64,000 bases of DNA from an uncultured Alphaproteobacteria bacterium (lineage in GTDB: Bacteria > Pseudomonadota > Alphaproteobacteria > Caulobacterales > Hyphomonadaceae): the NCBI GenBank assembly GCA_903831255.1, contig CAIKWZ010000033.1, forward strand, positions 1 to 64,000, in the 5' to 3' direction. A program made the translations under genes and the position numbers. The notes under the pieces are model-generated. The model saw only the letters and a program-made list of their open reading frames with translations. It was not told the DNA's origin and did not search any database. Position 1 is the stretch's first letter, and the number at the start of each line of letters is the position of its first letter. This document shows, one piece after another, positions 1 through 7,629 of this stretch.

Positions 1-146
1 AGCAGGGGATATCGAACCTGGTCGATGCGGATCTTGCGAAGGAAAGCGCCCGTCTCCAGTCGCTGCAGATCAAGCAGCAGCTGGGCGCTCAGGCGCTCTC
101 GATCGCCAACCAGTCGCCGCAGCTTATCCTCTCCTTCTTCCGTTAA
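1..146 (+). CDS. Flagellin, C-terminal end (cut by window edge)
   Basis: Only the last 47 or so codons of this gene are in the window. They encode a flagellin C-terminal D0 helix ([18 protein letters not shown] onward) ending in LILSFFR and a TAA stop. The flagellin C-terminus packs with the N-terminus to form the inner core of the flagellar filament. The protein end is nearly the same as that of the next gene, differing mainly in the last residues. Bases 15-122 are identical to bases 1448-1555 of that gene, so the two are close paralogs or have recently exchanged sequence. Start, length and promoter lie outside the window. Confidence 0.93.
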   Translation, partial: QGISNLVDADLAKESARLQSLQIKQQLGAQALSIANQSPQLILSFFR

Positions 147-180
147 GGCGGTCGTCTTGTCCTGACCCAGGCGTGGCTTG

Positions 181-199
181 CCCGGCATATCTTGCCGGG
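181..199. promoter_or_regulatory. Palindrome resembling an FlbD-binding ftr element
   Basis: CCCGGCATATCTTGCCGGG is a perfect 7-bp dyad with a 5-bp centre. It lies about 110 bp upstream of a sigma-54-type promoter for the next flagellin, a normal distance for an enhancer site. The same CGGCA-N5-TGCCG core recurs at 15352-15368 before fliL. In Caulobacter the regulator FlbD binds similar ftr palindromes near flagellar promoters; binding here is inferred. It could also act as a hairpin after the upstream flagellin, but no T-run follows it. Confidence 0.55.
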
Positions 200-303
200 A
201 TGTGCGCTTGATGCCGGGTCCCATCGGCGGCATCTGCGCGCCTCGTTAACACTTCACGTCTGATATATTTGAGAAAATCCGCCCATGAATTAAGGTTACC
301 GGG

Positions 304-320
304 TTGGCACGCTCCTTGAA
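304..320 (+). promoter_or_regulatory. Sigma-54 (RpoN) type promoter of flagellin gene
   Basis: TTGGCACGCTCCTTGAA matches the -24/-12 consensus TTGGCACG-N4-TTGCA at the whole -24 half and at TTG of the -12 half; the usual final C is an A. It sits 66 bp before the flagellin ATG. Late flagellar genes in Caulobacter and relatives are transcribed by sigma-54, which fits the product. Confidence 0.65.
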
Positions 321-385
321 ACGCCTGTTCCTTGAAACGCCTGCACCCGGGCGTGATCTGGAAGTCGCGGTGAGGAGCAGTTGCG

Positions 386-1582
386 ATGCTGAGCGTCAAC
401 ACCAATTACAGCGCCATGGTTGCGCTGCAGAATCTGGGCAACACCAACAAGGAACTGGAAGAGGTCCAGGGGCGCATCAATACCGGTCTCAAGGTCGCCG
501 GCGCTAAAGACAATGGAGCGGTGTATGCGATCGCAGAGGGACAGCGATCGAGGGTTTCAGCTCTCGCAGCCGTTGCCGATGGCATTTCCCGCGCGACTTC
601 GTCGATCGATGTGGCGCTTGCGGCCGGTAAGTCTATCGGGGACATTCTTCAACAGCTCAAGTCCCGCGCCGTATCTGCGCAGATGGAGGACCTGACGGCT
701 GAGCAGAGGTCCGCCATCCAGGCCGACTACGACGCCTATCGATCACAGATTAATCAAATCGCAGGCTCGGCGGAGTTCAACGGCTTCAACCTGGTCGGGG
801 CCGGCGGTCTCAATCTCAACGTTCTCATGTCCGACCTTTCCTCGGGCACGGCAGGTCGTCAGGTGACTTCGACACCGGTCGCCGGTCTTGTCCCCGGACT
901 TTCGGCTTATGTGGTTGGAAACGGCGGCGTTACGGCCGCCGACGATACGACCTTCAACCTCAACGGGGCGGCGATCGGGACGGTCGACATCACGGCGACC
1001 ATGACGGTCCAGGATTATCTCGATGAGGTCACGACGCAGACAGGCGGTCGAATCGCCGCCTCTTATGATCAGACAACTGGTACTTTCACCTATGTCGCGG
1101 TCGAAGGTGTGGCGGTCTCCAATGAACTGACGGTGACGACCCCTGGCACGGCCCGAGCTTGGCTCGGCCAGGGCGTTGCGGCGGGGGCGGTGTCGGGGGC
1201 TTCCCCCACGCTGACCGTCACGGATCTTGATTTCTCCGTGGCAGGCTCTGGCGCGCTTTCCACCGTTTCGGGCGCTGCTAATACTCTCGCATCGTCAAGT
1301 TCAGCGCGAACGACCAGCGCCGGCATTGATTCCGCGATTGTCGCCCTGAACCGCCAGATGGCGTCTCTCGGCTCTCAGGCCAAGGGGCTTGAGATTCAGA
1401 AGAATTTCCTTACCTCACTGTCGGATACCGTCACCAAGGGTATCGGGAACCTGGTCGATGCGGATCTTGCGAAGGAAAGCGCCCGTCTCCAGTCGCTGCA
1501 GATCAAGCAGCAGCTGGGCGCTCAGGCGCTCTCGATCGCCAACCAGTCGCCGCAGGTTATCATGAGCCTCTTCAGGAACTGA
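386..1582 (+). CDS. Flagellin, 398 aa, with extended central domain
   Basis: This is the subunit of the flagellar filament, exported and polymerised outside the cell. Residues 1-145 are a typical flagellin N-terminus (SVNTNYSAMVALQNL, then LNTGL-like INTGLKV) and about 300-398 a typical C-terminus ending in SLFRN. The middle is longer than in the usual 270-280-residue alphaproteobacterial flagellin: about residues 155-300 form an insert with a FlgIN-like beta stretch (DDTTFNLNGAAIGTVDI). The ATG at 386 has a GAGGAG ribosome site and a sigma-54-type promoter upstream. It lies between two other flagellin genes in the same direction. The insert would be surface-exposed on the filament; that is inference. 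Confidence 0.95.
   Translation: MLSVNTNYSAMVALQNLGNTNKELEEVQGRINTGLKVAGAKDNGAVYAIAEGQRSRVSALAAVADGISRATSSIDVALAAGKSIGDILQQLKSRAVSAQMEDLTAEQRSAIQADYDAYRSQINQIAGSAEFNGFNLVGAGGLNLNVLMSDLSSGTAGRQVTSTPVAGLVPGLSAYVVGNGGVTAADDTTFNLNGAAIGTVDITATMTVQDYLDEVTTQTGGRIAASYDQTTGTFTYVAVEGVAVSNELTVTTPGTARAWLGQGVAAGAVSGASPTLTVTDLDFSVAGSGALSTVSGAANTLASSSSARTTSAGIDSAIVALNRQMASLGSQAKGLEIQKNFLTSLSDTVTKGIGNLVDADLAKESARLQSLQIKQQLGAQALSIANQSPQVIMSLFRN
1448..1555 (+). repeat. 108-bp direct repeat shared by two flagellin genes (second copy)
   Basis: Bases 1448-1555 are identical to 15-122, both coding for the same stretch of flagellin C-terminus in the same frame. Similarity falls off immediately on the 3' side, where the last codons differ. 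Perfect identity at third codon positions points to recent duplication or gene conversion rather than protein-level selection alone. Confidence 0.95.
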
Positions 1583-1785
1583 TCGATATCGATCAGATCT
1601 GACCCTCAAAGGCTCTCTGTTCTGGCGCGTTCCCGGTCTGCGGCCCACCGGCCACAGCCGGGCGGTCAGACGCTGCGACCGCAGGGGAGGGGCTCAGTTG
1701 GAAACCTTCTGTTAACGAACGCGGCTCATGTCTGAACGTCTGTAGACGAATCGTTTACCAACGATCTCGTCCGGAGGATTAGGTC

Positions 1786-2619
1786 ATGGTTGAGAACGTC
1801 AACAATGCGGGAGGGGCGGTTGTCGCGCTTCGCAGCATGCAGACCGCCCGTGAGCAGCTGGTCGCCTCTGAAAAGCGACTGTCTTCGGGCCTGAAAGTCG
1901 ATAACGCCCGAGATGATGCGGTCTCCTTTCAGGCCGCTTCGGCGATGAGGGGCCAGACGGCGTCATTGCGGTCGGTCAGTCTGAGCCTGGGACGCGCCGA
2001 GGGCGTGGTGGACGTGGCGCTGGCCGCTGGAGAGCAGATATCTCGCCTTCTCGGCGAGATGCGGGGAGCCGCAGCTACCGCCATGGCGGGCGACTTTACG
2101 GAAGACCAACGGGCGGCCCAGAATGCGGCCTTCGAGCAACAGAAGGCTCAACTCGTTCAGCTGGTTCGAAACGCCACTTTCGACGATGCGAACCTCCTTG
2201 ACGGGTCTAATCCTAACGGCGTCAGCTTCATTGCCGATGCGGATGCGTCTCAGCCCATCGTATTGGCGGGTCGAAACCTCCTTCCTGGCGGAGCTGTGGT
2301 CACTCTCGGTCCGCAGAACGATCTGTCCTCGCCCAGCGCGGCCGCGCAGGCATTCGAGCAGATCGGAGTATCGTTGGCGAATGTCGGTCAGGTCCTCGCT
2401 GACATGGGTGATGAAAGCAAGAAGATAGGGGCTCAAATCACCTTCGTTTCAAGGCTTGCGGATGTGCTGGCGTCTGGGATCGGTCGGATGGTCGATGCCG
2501 ACCTCGCGGAGGAAAGCGCCCTCATTCAGGCCCTGCAGGTCCGGCAGACGCTAAGCGCTCAGGCCGTCAGCATCGCAAACTCCGCTCCGAGGGCCCTGCT
2601 CAGTCTGTTTCGGGGATAG
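1786..2619 (+). CDS. Flagellin paralog, 277 aa
   Basis: A second complete flagellin of the compact kind. The N-terminus (residues 1-140) keeps the heptad pattern with KRLSSGLKVDNARDD, and the C-terminus ends VSIANSAPRALLSLFRG. The central domain is short, about 60 residues. It differs clearly from the 398-residue neighbour, including an atypical first ten residues (MVENVNNAGG). A strong GGAGG ribosome site lies 8 bp before the ATG. I do not see a convincing sigma-54 site in the 203 bp upstream, only a TTAAC half-site around 1710, so its control may differ from the neighbour. It may be a minor filament or hook-proximal flagellin. Confidence 0.93.
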   Translation: MVENVNNAGGAVVALRSMQTAREQLVASEKRLSSGLKVDNARDDAVSFQAASAMRGQTASLRSVSLSLGRAEGVVDVALAAGEQISRLLGEMRGAAATAMAGDFTEDQRAAQNAAFEQQKAQLVQLVRNATFDDANLLDGSNPNGVSFIADADASQPIVLAGRNLLPGGAVVTLGPQNDLSSPSAAAQAFEQIGVSLANVGQVLADMGDESKKIGAQITFVSRLADVLASGIGRMVDADLAEESALIQALQVRQTLSAQAVSIANSAPRALLSLFRG

Positions 2620-2756
2620 GCTGGCTTTCGCCTGATCTTGTACCCTGGCCGATGCTCACTCAGGGGGGCGCTTGCCGGAGACTTTCCAAGTCTTCATTTC
2701 AATGTCGTCTTTTTCGACGATAGAGACATGCGGGTAGTTCGTGTTGGAGCTGGAGC

Positions 2757-3407
2757 ATGCAGTCGGATCAGATTGAACTGCTCATCGCCACATTCGTGAC
2801 GTTCTTTGTCGTGATCGACGCCGTCGGCGTGGCGCCGATCTTCGCTTCTTTGACCCAGCCCGGGGGACAGGCCTATGCGAGGCGCATGGCCATCAAGTCC
2901 TCGGTCGTGGCTGGGATCATTCTGTTTTTCTTCGCGTTTGTTGGCCCATGGTTGCTTGATCATCTCGGCATCTCTCTGGACGCATTTCGCGCCGCCGGCG
3001 GCGTTTTGCTGTTTATGATCGCACTCGATATGGTGTTTGAAACTCGCGGCATGAGACGGAAGAACCGTGCTGAGCAGGTTCTCGCCGAGGAGGAGCAGGC
3101 CGGGCGCCTTGAGGATATCTCGGTCTTTCCTATCGGGATGCCGATGATTGCGGGTCCGGGTTCGATTGCGACGGCGATGCTTTATATGCAGAACGCTCAG
3201 GGAGATCCTCTGGGCGTGTCGATCGTGTCAGCGGCTATCGCGGCCAATCTTGTCCTGACGGCGGGGATTTTTCTCGCCGCCGGGCCCCTCATAAAGGTGA
3301 TGGGGGAGAGCGTCGCCGGCGCCGTGACGCGGATTTTTGGCGTTATTCTCGCAGCGCTCGCTGTCCAGCTGGTGATCGACGGGATCAAGGGCGCTTTCTC
3401 CCTCTGA
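2757..3407 (+). CDS. MarC family integral membrane protein
   Basis: A 216-residue protein with about six membrane segments (first at residues 6-30, FVTFFVVIDAVGVAPIFASL). It carries the MarC/UPF0056 hallmarks: an early DAVG.APIF segment and a central FPIGMPMIAGPGSIATAML re-entrant-like motif. The biochemical function of the family is unknown; the old link to multiple antibiotic resistance in E. coli was withdrawn. The ATG has a GGAG ribosome site. It follows the flagellin genes without an obvious terminator and converges with the gene at 3427-4773, leaving 19 bp between the stops. Confidence 0.92.
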   Translation: MQSDQIELLIATFVTFFVVIDAVGVAPIFASLTQPGGQAYARRMAIKSSVVAGIILFFFAFVGPWLLDHLGISLDAFRAAGGVLLFMIALDMVFETRGMRRKNRAEQVLAEEEQAGRLEDISVFPIGMPMIAGPGSIATAMLYMQNAQGDPLGVSIVSAAIAANLVLTAGIFLAAGPLIKVMGESVAGAVTRIFGVILAALAVQLVIDGIKGAFSL

Positions 3408-3426
3408 TCCGGTATTCGTTCGTCTC

Positions 3427-4773
3427 TCAAAGGGCGGGCGCTTCTTGAAGTGCGTAGATGGCGCTTCGTCTCACTGGCCTTGTTCTGGTGAAAGAACGCC
3501 AAAGAACGTTCAGAGCGAGCACTGTCATCAGGCACAGACTTGCTGCAATGCCTGCCAGCTGCAGACGCAGCGCGTGGCTCCACGGAATGATCGTTCGCGC
3601 AGATTCGAGGAAGTGAGTTTCGTCATATCGGGCCAAAGCGACAGCCCGGTCTCCGCCCGCCAGGGCTATCAGCCGCGCACGGTGCAGATCAGCTGAGCTG
3701 CGGACGCTGGACAATATAGTGACGGCGGACATCGCCGACGTCTGTTCAACGATGTCCTGAATGATCCTCAGATCCTCATTGAGACCCTTCAGAGCTCCGG
3801 GATCGGCGACCGCCCTGAAGGCGGCGCTGATGACTTCGGAATTTGAGACAAATTCGAAGGAATCACGAAGACGGCCGGCTAACTCCTCCCGGAGGCGATC
3901 GGGCGGCGCTGCTTTGAAGATCCGGCGCTCCATGTAGGTTTCGAAGCGCTCGTTAAGCCTGTCTGCCCGGCGGCTCGACAGCACGACGGAGGCTCCCTCC
4001 TGCGCCTGGGGATCCAGCAGGGTCAGTCCAATACCCGAAAGTATGAAACTCACTTCATCGACGTCGTCACTTACGGCGGAAGAAGCAGGCGAGGGCCGGC
4101 TCCAGCGAGCCGCCTGCATCGCGAGATCCCTCATGTCGCCCAGAACCCTGAACTCTCCTCTGTCCTGAACTTCGCCTTCCGGGGCCGGCGCCGCTTGCGG
4201 CTCCCCTGTCAGGTCGTCAGGGCCTGCCGCTATCGATGAGCTGGCATCCGGCTGGTCGGACTGAACGAATTCCGTTTGTCCGGTGTCTGGCTGCACCGTC
4301 AGGCCGTAGCGCTCGCTAATCGGCGTGTTGAGATCCTCGTAGCGCATCTGAACGTCCTCGGGGAGATAAACGAGGGCGGCGTTCAGGATGGCGTCTTCCC
4401 CTTCTTCTTCAGAGACCTCAAGCCTTGCCTTCAGCGCCTGTCCGTCGAGGCCGTTGCCGAGCATCGCCGGTGCGGCCAGAAGCAGTCCACGCACTGTGGT
4501 CATGTCGCCGGCGTCGAGTTCCTCGCGAACATAACTTGACCAGGTTTCCTTCGGGCTTTCGTCACCCTGTGCCGACAGCCGCGCGAAGCGTTTGTCGATT
4601 TCTCTGCGAGTGGCCTCAACGGCTTCATAAGACGCTTCGTACTGTGGGCGATCCCGCCCGTAAGCGTTGTTCACGGCGTGGGCTCCGACATAGGCCGTGA
4701 GCCCCAGAGACGCGTTGAACGCCAGGGCCGTCAGCGCCGCAAAGGGCAGACGATGCTTGCGTCGGCGACTCAT
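3427..4773 (-). CDS. Unknown membrane-anchored protein with two terminal TM segments
   Basis: A 448-residue protein I do not recognise. One membrane segment lies near the N-terminus (about 10-35) and one near the C-terminus (about 405-428), with some 370 residues between them. That part has an acidic, low-complexity middle (about 160-215, rich in D, E, S, P and A) flanked by helical stretches. A basic start (MSRRRKHR) suggests the N-terminus is cytoplasmic and the large loop periplasmic. It lies downstream of the flgI, flgJ-like and flgN-like operon in the same direction, 186 bp away, so a link to motility is possible but not shown. Length and composition do not suggest a pseudogene. Confidence 0.75.
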   Translation of the reverse strand: MSRRRKHRLPFAALTALAFNASLGLTAYVGAHAVNNAYGRDRPQYEASYEAVEATRREIDKRFARLSAQGDESPKETWSSYVREELDAGDMTTVRGLLLAAPAMLGNGLDGQALKARLEVSEEEGEDAILNAALVYLPEDVQMRYEDLNTPISERYGLTVQPDTGQTEFVQSDQPDASSSIAAGPDDLTGEPQAAPAPEGEVQDRGEFRVLGDMRDLAMQAARWSRPSPASSAVSDDVDEVSFILSGIGLTLLDPQAQEGASVVLSSRRADRLNERFETYMERRIFKAAPPDRLREELAGRLRDSFEFVSNSEVISAAFRAVADPGALKGLNEDLRIIQDIVEQTSAMSAVTILSSVRSSADLHRARLIALAGGDRAVALARYDETHFLESARTIIPWSHALRLQLAGIAASLCLMTVLALNVLWRSFTRTRPVRRSAIYALQEAPAL

Positions 4774-4814
4774 AATCCCGTTCCGCCCGATACTCAGCCG
4801 ATTTTCAGGTCCGT

Positions 4815-4842
4815 GGACTGGGAAGAACGAGCTCCCCAGTCC
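4815..4842. terminator. Inverted repeat between flgN-like gene and unknown membrane gene
   Basis: GGACTGGG at 4815-4822 pairs with CCCAGTCC at 4835-4842 around a 12-nt loop. It lies in the 186-bp gap after the minus-strand flgI operon and before the next minus-strand gene. No T-run follows on the minus strand, so it may be a weak or Rho-assisted terminator, or an operator for the downstream gene. Confidence 0.35.
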
Positions 4843-4959
4843 CCTTGTTTATATTCATGTGGGGAAGATCAAGAGGCTTGGGCGCCTGCTTCGCCTAATT
4901 TCCGACCCCTGGGCGTTCCTTATGCGCCCTTGGCGGTGGAGCATGCAGATTTCAGACCG

Positions 4960-5409
4960 TCAGGCTTTCGCGTTGATTGTCAGCCCGGACGAGTCGGGTC
5001 GCGCTCCAGACTGAAGGGTCCCTGACCGTCCATAACTGGCCGGGCCGCCGCGGGCTGAGGCGATTTCGCCAGCGATGCTGCGAACCAGCCCTTCCGAAAC
5101 CTCCTTCATGGCTGACAGAGCCGCCTGATGACCGGAAAGGGCGGTCTCCAGACCTGAAGAGATAGCCCGCAGATTCTGTATCTGATCCGGCCGAGCTCCG
5201 CTGAGGAGGGTCGGGTCAGCCTTGATGTGGGTGATTTCAAGCCGGTAGGCGTGAGCCAGCCGTTCTTTTTCCTCAAAATCAATGCTTGCGCCGTCGAGAC
5301 GTCGCTCCCGAAGCGCGACGATTTCCGCCTGAATCAGCTGCAAAAGCCGCTGCCCCATCGCGAGCAGGCGATCGGCCCGATCTTCACCGCTGACAGAAAA
5401 CTGGGTCAT
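4960..5409 (-). CDS. FlgN-like flagellar protein
   Basis: A 149-residue, mostly helical protein, third in the flgI operon. The helical part (about 15-125) resembles the FlgN export chaperone family: a spaced LL..EI.AL helix, then KERLAHAYRLEI. FlgN binds hook-filament junction proteins before export. Its start overlaps the stop of the FlgJ-like gene by 4 bp (ATGA), so translation is coupled. In Caulobacter a comparable small gene (flbY) is, as I recall, linked to flgI. The family call rests on helical pattern and context rather than on a sharp motif. The last 30 residues look disordered. Confidence 0.55.
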   Translation of the reverse strand: MTQFSVSGEDRADRLLAMGQRLLQLIQAEIVALRERRLDGASIDFEEKERLAHAYRLEITHIKADPTLLSGARPDQIQNLRAISSGLETALSGHQAALSAMKEVSEGLVRSIAGEIASARGGPASYGRSGTLQSGARPDSSGLTINAKA

Positions 5410-5729
5410 TCGAGTCCCTGAAGCTTGAGAATTTCCTTCAGCACAGCGTCTGCGACGCCGATCCCGCCGCCAGCTGCAACCGACTGGGCATAGTGATCGA
5501 TCAGCATGGGTCGAAAGGCTTCTTCCGCCGACCCGCCCCCGAAGGGACCGTCGGTTTCGAGGCCTGCGAACATCGGCTGCAACATTTCGGCTATAAACAT
5601 CCGTTCAAAGTCGCGTGCGACCTCTTCGGCCTGTTGGCGTGTCGCAACCCCTGCGGTTCGAGCCTCAATGGAGGGACGAGAGGCTTTCATCGCCTCCAGA
5701 GACGGGAGCGGAAGACTGAGATCGGGCAT
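5406..5729 (-). CDS. Rod-binding protein, FlgJ N-terminal domain type (CheL-like)
   Basis: A 107-residue protein that corresponds to the rod-binding half of FlgJ. Residues 27-104 hold the domain (VARDFERMFIAEMLQPMF, then FGGGSAEEAFRPMLIDHYA). It caps the growing rod in the periplasm. The muramidase half found in enteric FlgJ is absent, as is usual in alphaproteobacteria, where the short form is often called CheL. Its ATG overlaps the flgI stop by one base (TAATG) and its own stop overlaps the next start by 4 bp. A separate rod hydrolase would be needed and is not in the window. Confidence 0.9.
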   Translation of the reverse strand: MPDLSLPLPSLEAMKASRPSIEARTAGVATRQQAEEVARDFERMFIAEMLQPMFAGLETDGPFGGGSAEEAFRPMLIDHYAQSVAAGGGIGVADAVLKEILKLQGLE

Positions 5730-6835
5730 TACATGACCTCGATTTCAGCCTGAAGGGCCCCTGAAGCCTTGAGAGCCTGAAGGATGACGATCATGTCTCG
5801 CGGCGAAACGCCCAAAGCATTCAGTCCGTTCACCAGCTCTCTTAACGGAACTCCCCCCTCGATCACCGCCAGATCCGCCATATCCTCGGTGGCTGAGATA
5901 TCGGATTGCGGAACCACGACGGTCTGTCCGCCGCCGAGAGGAGCCGGCTGACTGACGGCCGGCGTTTCGGTCACCTGGATCGTAAGGTTCCCCTGAGCGA
6001 TGGCGACGGTCGAGATCCGAACGTTGTCGCCCATTACGATGACCCCGGAGTTCTCATCGATGACGATCTTGGCGGCCTGATCCGGTTCAATCTGGAGAAG
6101 TTCAATCTCCGAAATCAGAGCGGCCATGTCGCGATAGCCGGGCGGCTTCTGCAGTCGAACTGTCGCGGGATCGGCTGCGATCGCGGCGGTCGCTCCCACG
6201 AACGAATTGATGGCCCCCGCTATTCGGGTGGCCGTCGTGAAGTCCGGATTACGAAGCGCGAGGCGAAGCTGATTCTGCGTCGAAAGGTCGAACTGTATCT
6301 CCTTCTCGATCAGCGCTCCGCTGGTGATGCGTCCGGTTGTGGGAATGTTGCGCGTGATCGATGAGCCCGAGTCTCCGCCTGCAGCGAAGCCGCCAACAGC
6401 TACCGATCCCTGGGCTACGGCGTAGACCTGTCCGTCCGCCCCCTGGAGCGGGGTGGCGATCAACTGGCCGCCTTCCAGGCTTTCCGAGTCGCACAAGGCC
6501 GAGACGGTCACGTCAATTCGGGTGCCGTTGGTTGAGAAGGCTGGCAAGTTGGCCGTCACCACAACGGCGGCTGTATTGGCTGTATTGAGAGTGGAGTTCC
6601 GAGTGTTGATGCCGAGGCGCTCCATCATCGATTCCAGGCTCTGGCGGGTCATTGCGCAGTTTCGGAGACTGTCGCCGGTGCCCTTTACGCCCACCACGAT
6701 GCCATAGCCGAGGAGCTGGTTCTCTCGGACGCCTTCTATGTCGATAATGTCCTTCAGTCGGGTCGCTGAAAGCGCTGGCGCAGCGGCGATCATGACGAGA
6801 GCGAAGACAGATACGAGACGCACGAGCACGCGCAT
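5729..6835 (-). CDS. flgI: Flagellar P-ring protein FlgI
   Basis: FlgI forms the P-ring around the rod in the peptidoglycan layer. I chose the ATG at 6835, giving 368 residues, because it puts a signal peptide (MRVLVRLVSVFALVMI, cleaved after LSA) at the very start and has AAAGG in front; an ATG at 6880 would add 15 residues before it. Family features include RLKDIIDIEGVRENQLLGYG after the signal and RDMIVILQALKASGALQAEI at the end. It is the first gene of a three-gene operon and is divergent from fliX, with a CtrA-like box between them. FlgA, encoded at 12896-13654, is its assembly chaperone. Confidence 0.97.
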   Translation of the reverse strand: MRVLVRLVSVFALVMIAAAPALSATRLKDIIDIEGVRENQLLGYGIVVGVKGTGDSLRNCAMTRQSLESMMERLGINTRNSTLNTANTAAVVVTANLPAFSTNGTRIDVTVSALCDSESLEGGQLIATPLQGADGQVYAVAQGSVAVGGFAAGGDSGSSITRNIPTTGRITSGALIEKEIQFDLSTQNQLRLALRNPDFTTATRIAGAINSFVGATAAIAADPATVRLQKPPGYRDMAALISEIELLQIEPDQAAKIVIDENSGVIVMGDNVRISTVAIAQGNLTIQVTETPAVSQPAPLGGGQTVVVPQSDISATEDMADLAVIEGGVPLRELVNGLNALGVSPRDMIVILQALKASGALQAEIEVM

Positions 6836-6950
6836 GGCGACCTTTCGGGACAGGATTGAATCCAGCCATTCTGGCCGCACATTTCAGCTGACACCGTGAC
6901 TGCAATTTGAGAACAAACTCTTAATCGCGTTGACGACCGGTAAAGGTCTA

Positions 6951-6966
6951 TTAATCGAACGTTAAC
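6951..6966 (+). promoter_or_regulatory. CtrA-like binding box between flgI and fliX
   Basis: TTAATCGAACGTTAAC is an exact TTAA-N7-TTAAC, the Caulobacter CtrA consensus. It sits 45 bp before the fliX start and 116 bp before the flgI start, so it could serve either promoter. Another TTAA lies at 6931. CtrA control of early flagellar genes is known in Caulobacter; here it is inferred. CckA, the kinase upstream of CtrA, is encoded at 29392-31977. Confidence 0.7.
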
Positions 6967-7010
6967 CGATGTCCGGAAGGTTGAGATCGTCGAGGAGGTT
7001 TATCGACGCC

Positions 7011-7439
7011 ATGAAAGTCACGTCCGCATCCGGATCCACCGCCGCCAGCGGTTCAGGGGGCGCCCGCCCGGCCGCGGAGGGCTTTCGCGTCGACCTCGGG
7101 CATGGGGGCGGGGCGAACGTCAAGGCCGCCTCGTCCGTCCTTGGCGCCGGCAGTATCGGCGGCGTGTCCGCGTTGATGGCCCTGCAGGGTGTCGGAGGCG
7201 CTGAGGCTCGTTCACGCGCGTTGCGAAAAGGGCGTCGTCTGCTGGACGCCCTGGATCGATTGCAGGTCGCCCTGCTGTCGGAGGGGCCTTCGCGCGCCCA
7301 TCTCAGTATCCTGCAGCGTGCGCTCGGAGAACAGCGTGAGGCTACGGATGATCCGGAACTCGATGAAACGCTGCAGTGGGCTGAGGTCCGCGCCGCGGTG
7401 GAAGCCGCCAAGCTTGAGCGCGCGACCCAGGGTCGCTGA
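7011..7439 (+). CDS. fliX: Flagellar assembly regulator FliX
   Basis: FliX links flagellar assembly to transcription in Caulobacter by controlling the sigma-54 activator FlbD. The protein is 142 residues when started at the ATG at 7011, which has a GAGGAGG ribosome site 12 bp upstream; a start at 6969 would add 14 residues unlike the family. The N-terminus is MKVTSASGS followed by a Gly/Ser/Ala-rich segment, and the C-terminal two thirds (about 55-142) are helical: GISALMALQGVG-like SALMALQGVGGAEARSRALRKG, then LDRLQVALL. It is divergent from flgI, the Caulobacter arrangement. FlbD itself is not in this window. Confidence 0.88.
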   Translation: MKVTSASGSTAASGSGGARPAAEGFRVDLGHGGGANVKAASSVLGAGSIGGVSALMALQGVGGAEARSRALRKGRRLLDALDRLQVALLSEGPSRAHLSILQRALGEQREATDDPELDETLQWAEVRAAVEAAKLERATQGR

Positions 7440-7629
7440 TCTCCTGTCTGGAATTTTGTCTCATTTTGGGGCGGGCCGATCACTGCCCGTTCTATTGTGT
7501 TGAATTTTATGTAAAATTCTTCTCGCCGATCCTCGGTTCAAGGCCGTGGACGCTCAGGCCTTAAACGGTTATACGACCACCGCGCGACTTCGCGCGCCGG
7601 GCGCTTATTCCGTAGCAGGGAGCAGGAGC

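Noticed and set aside
181-199. Terminator for the first flagellin
   Set aside because: The dyad lacks a T-run and has the same core and spacing as the palindrome before fliL, so a regulatory site fits better.
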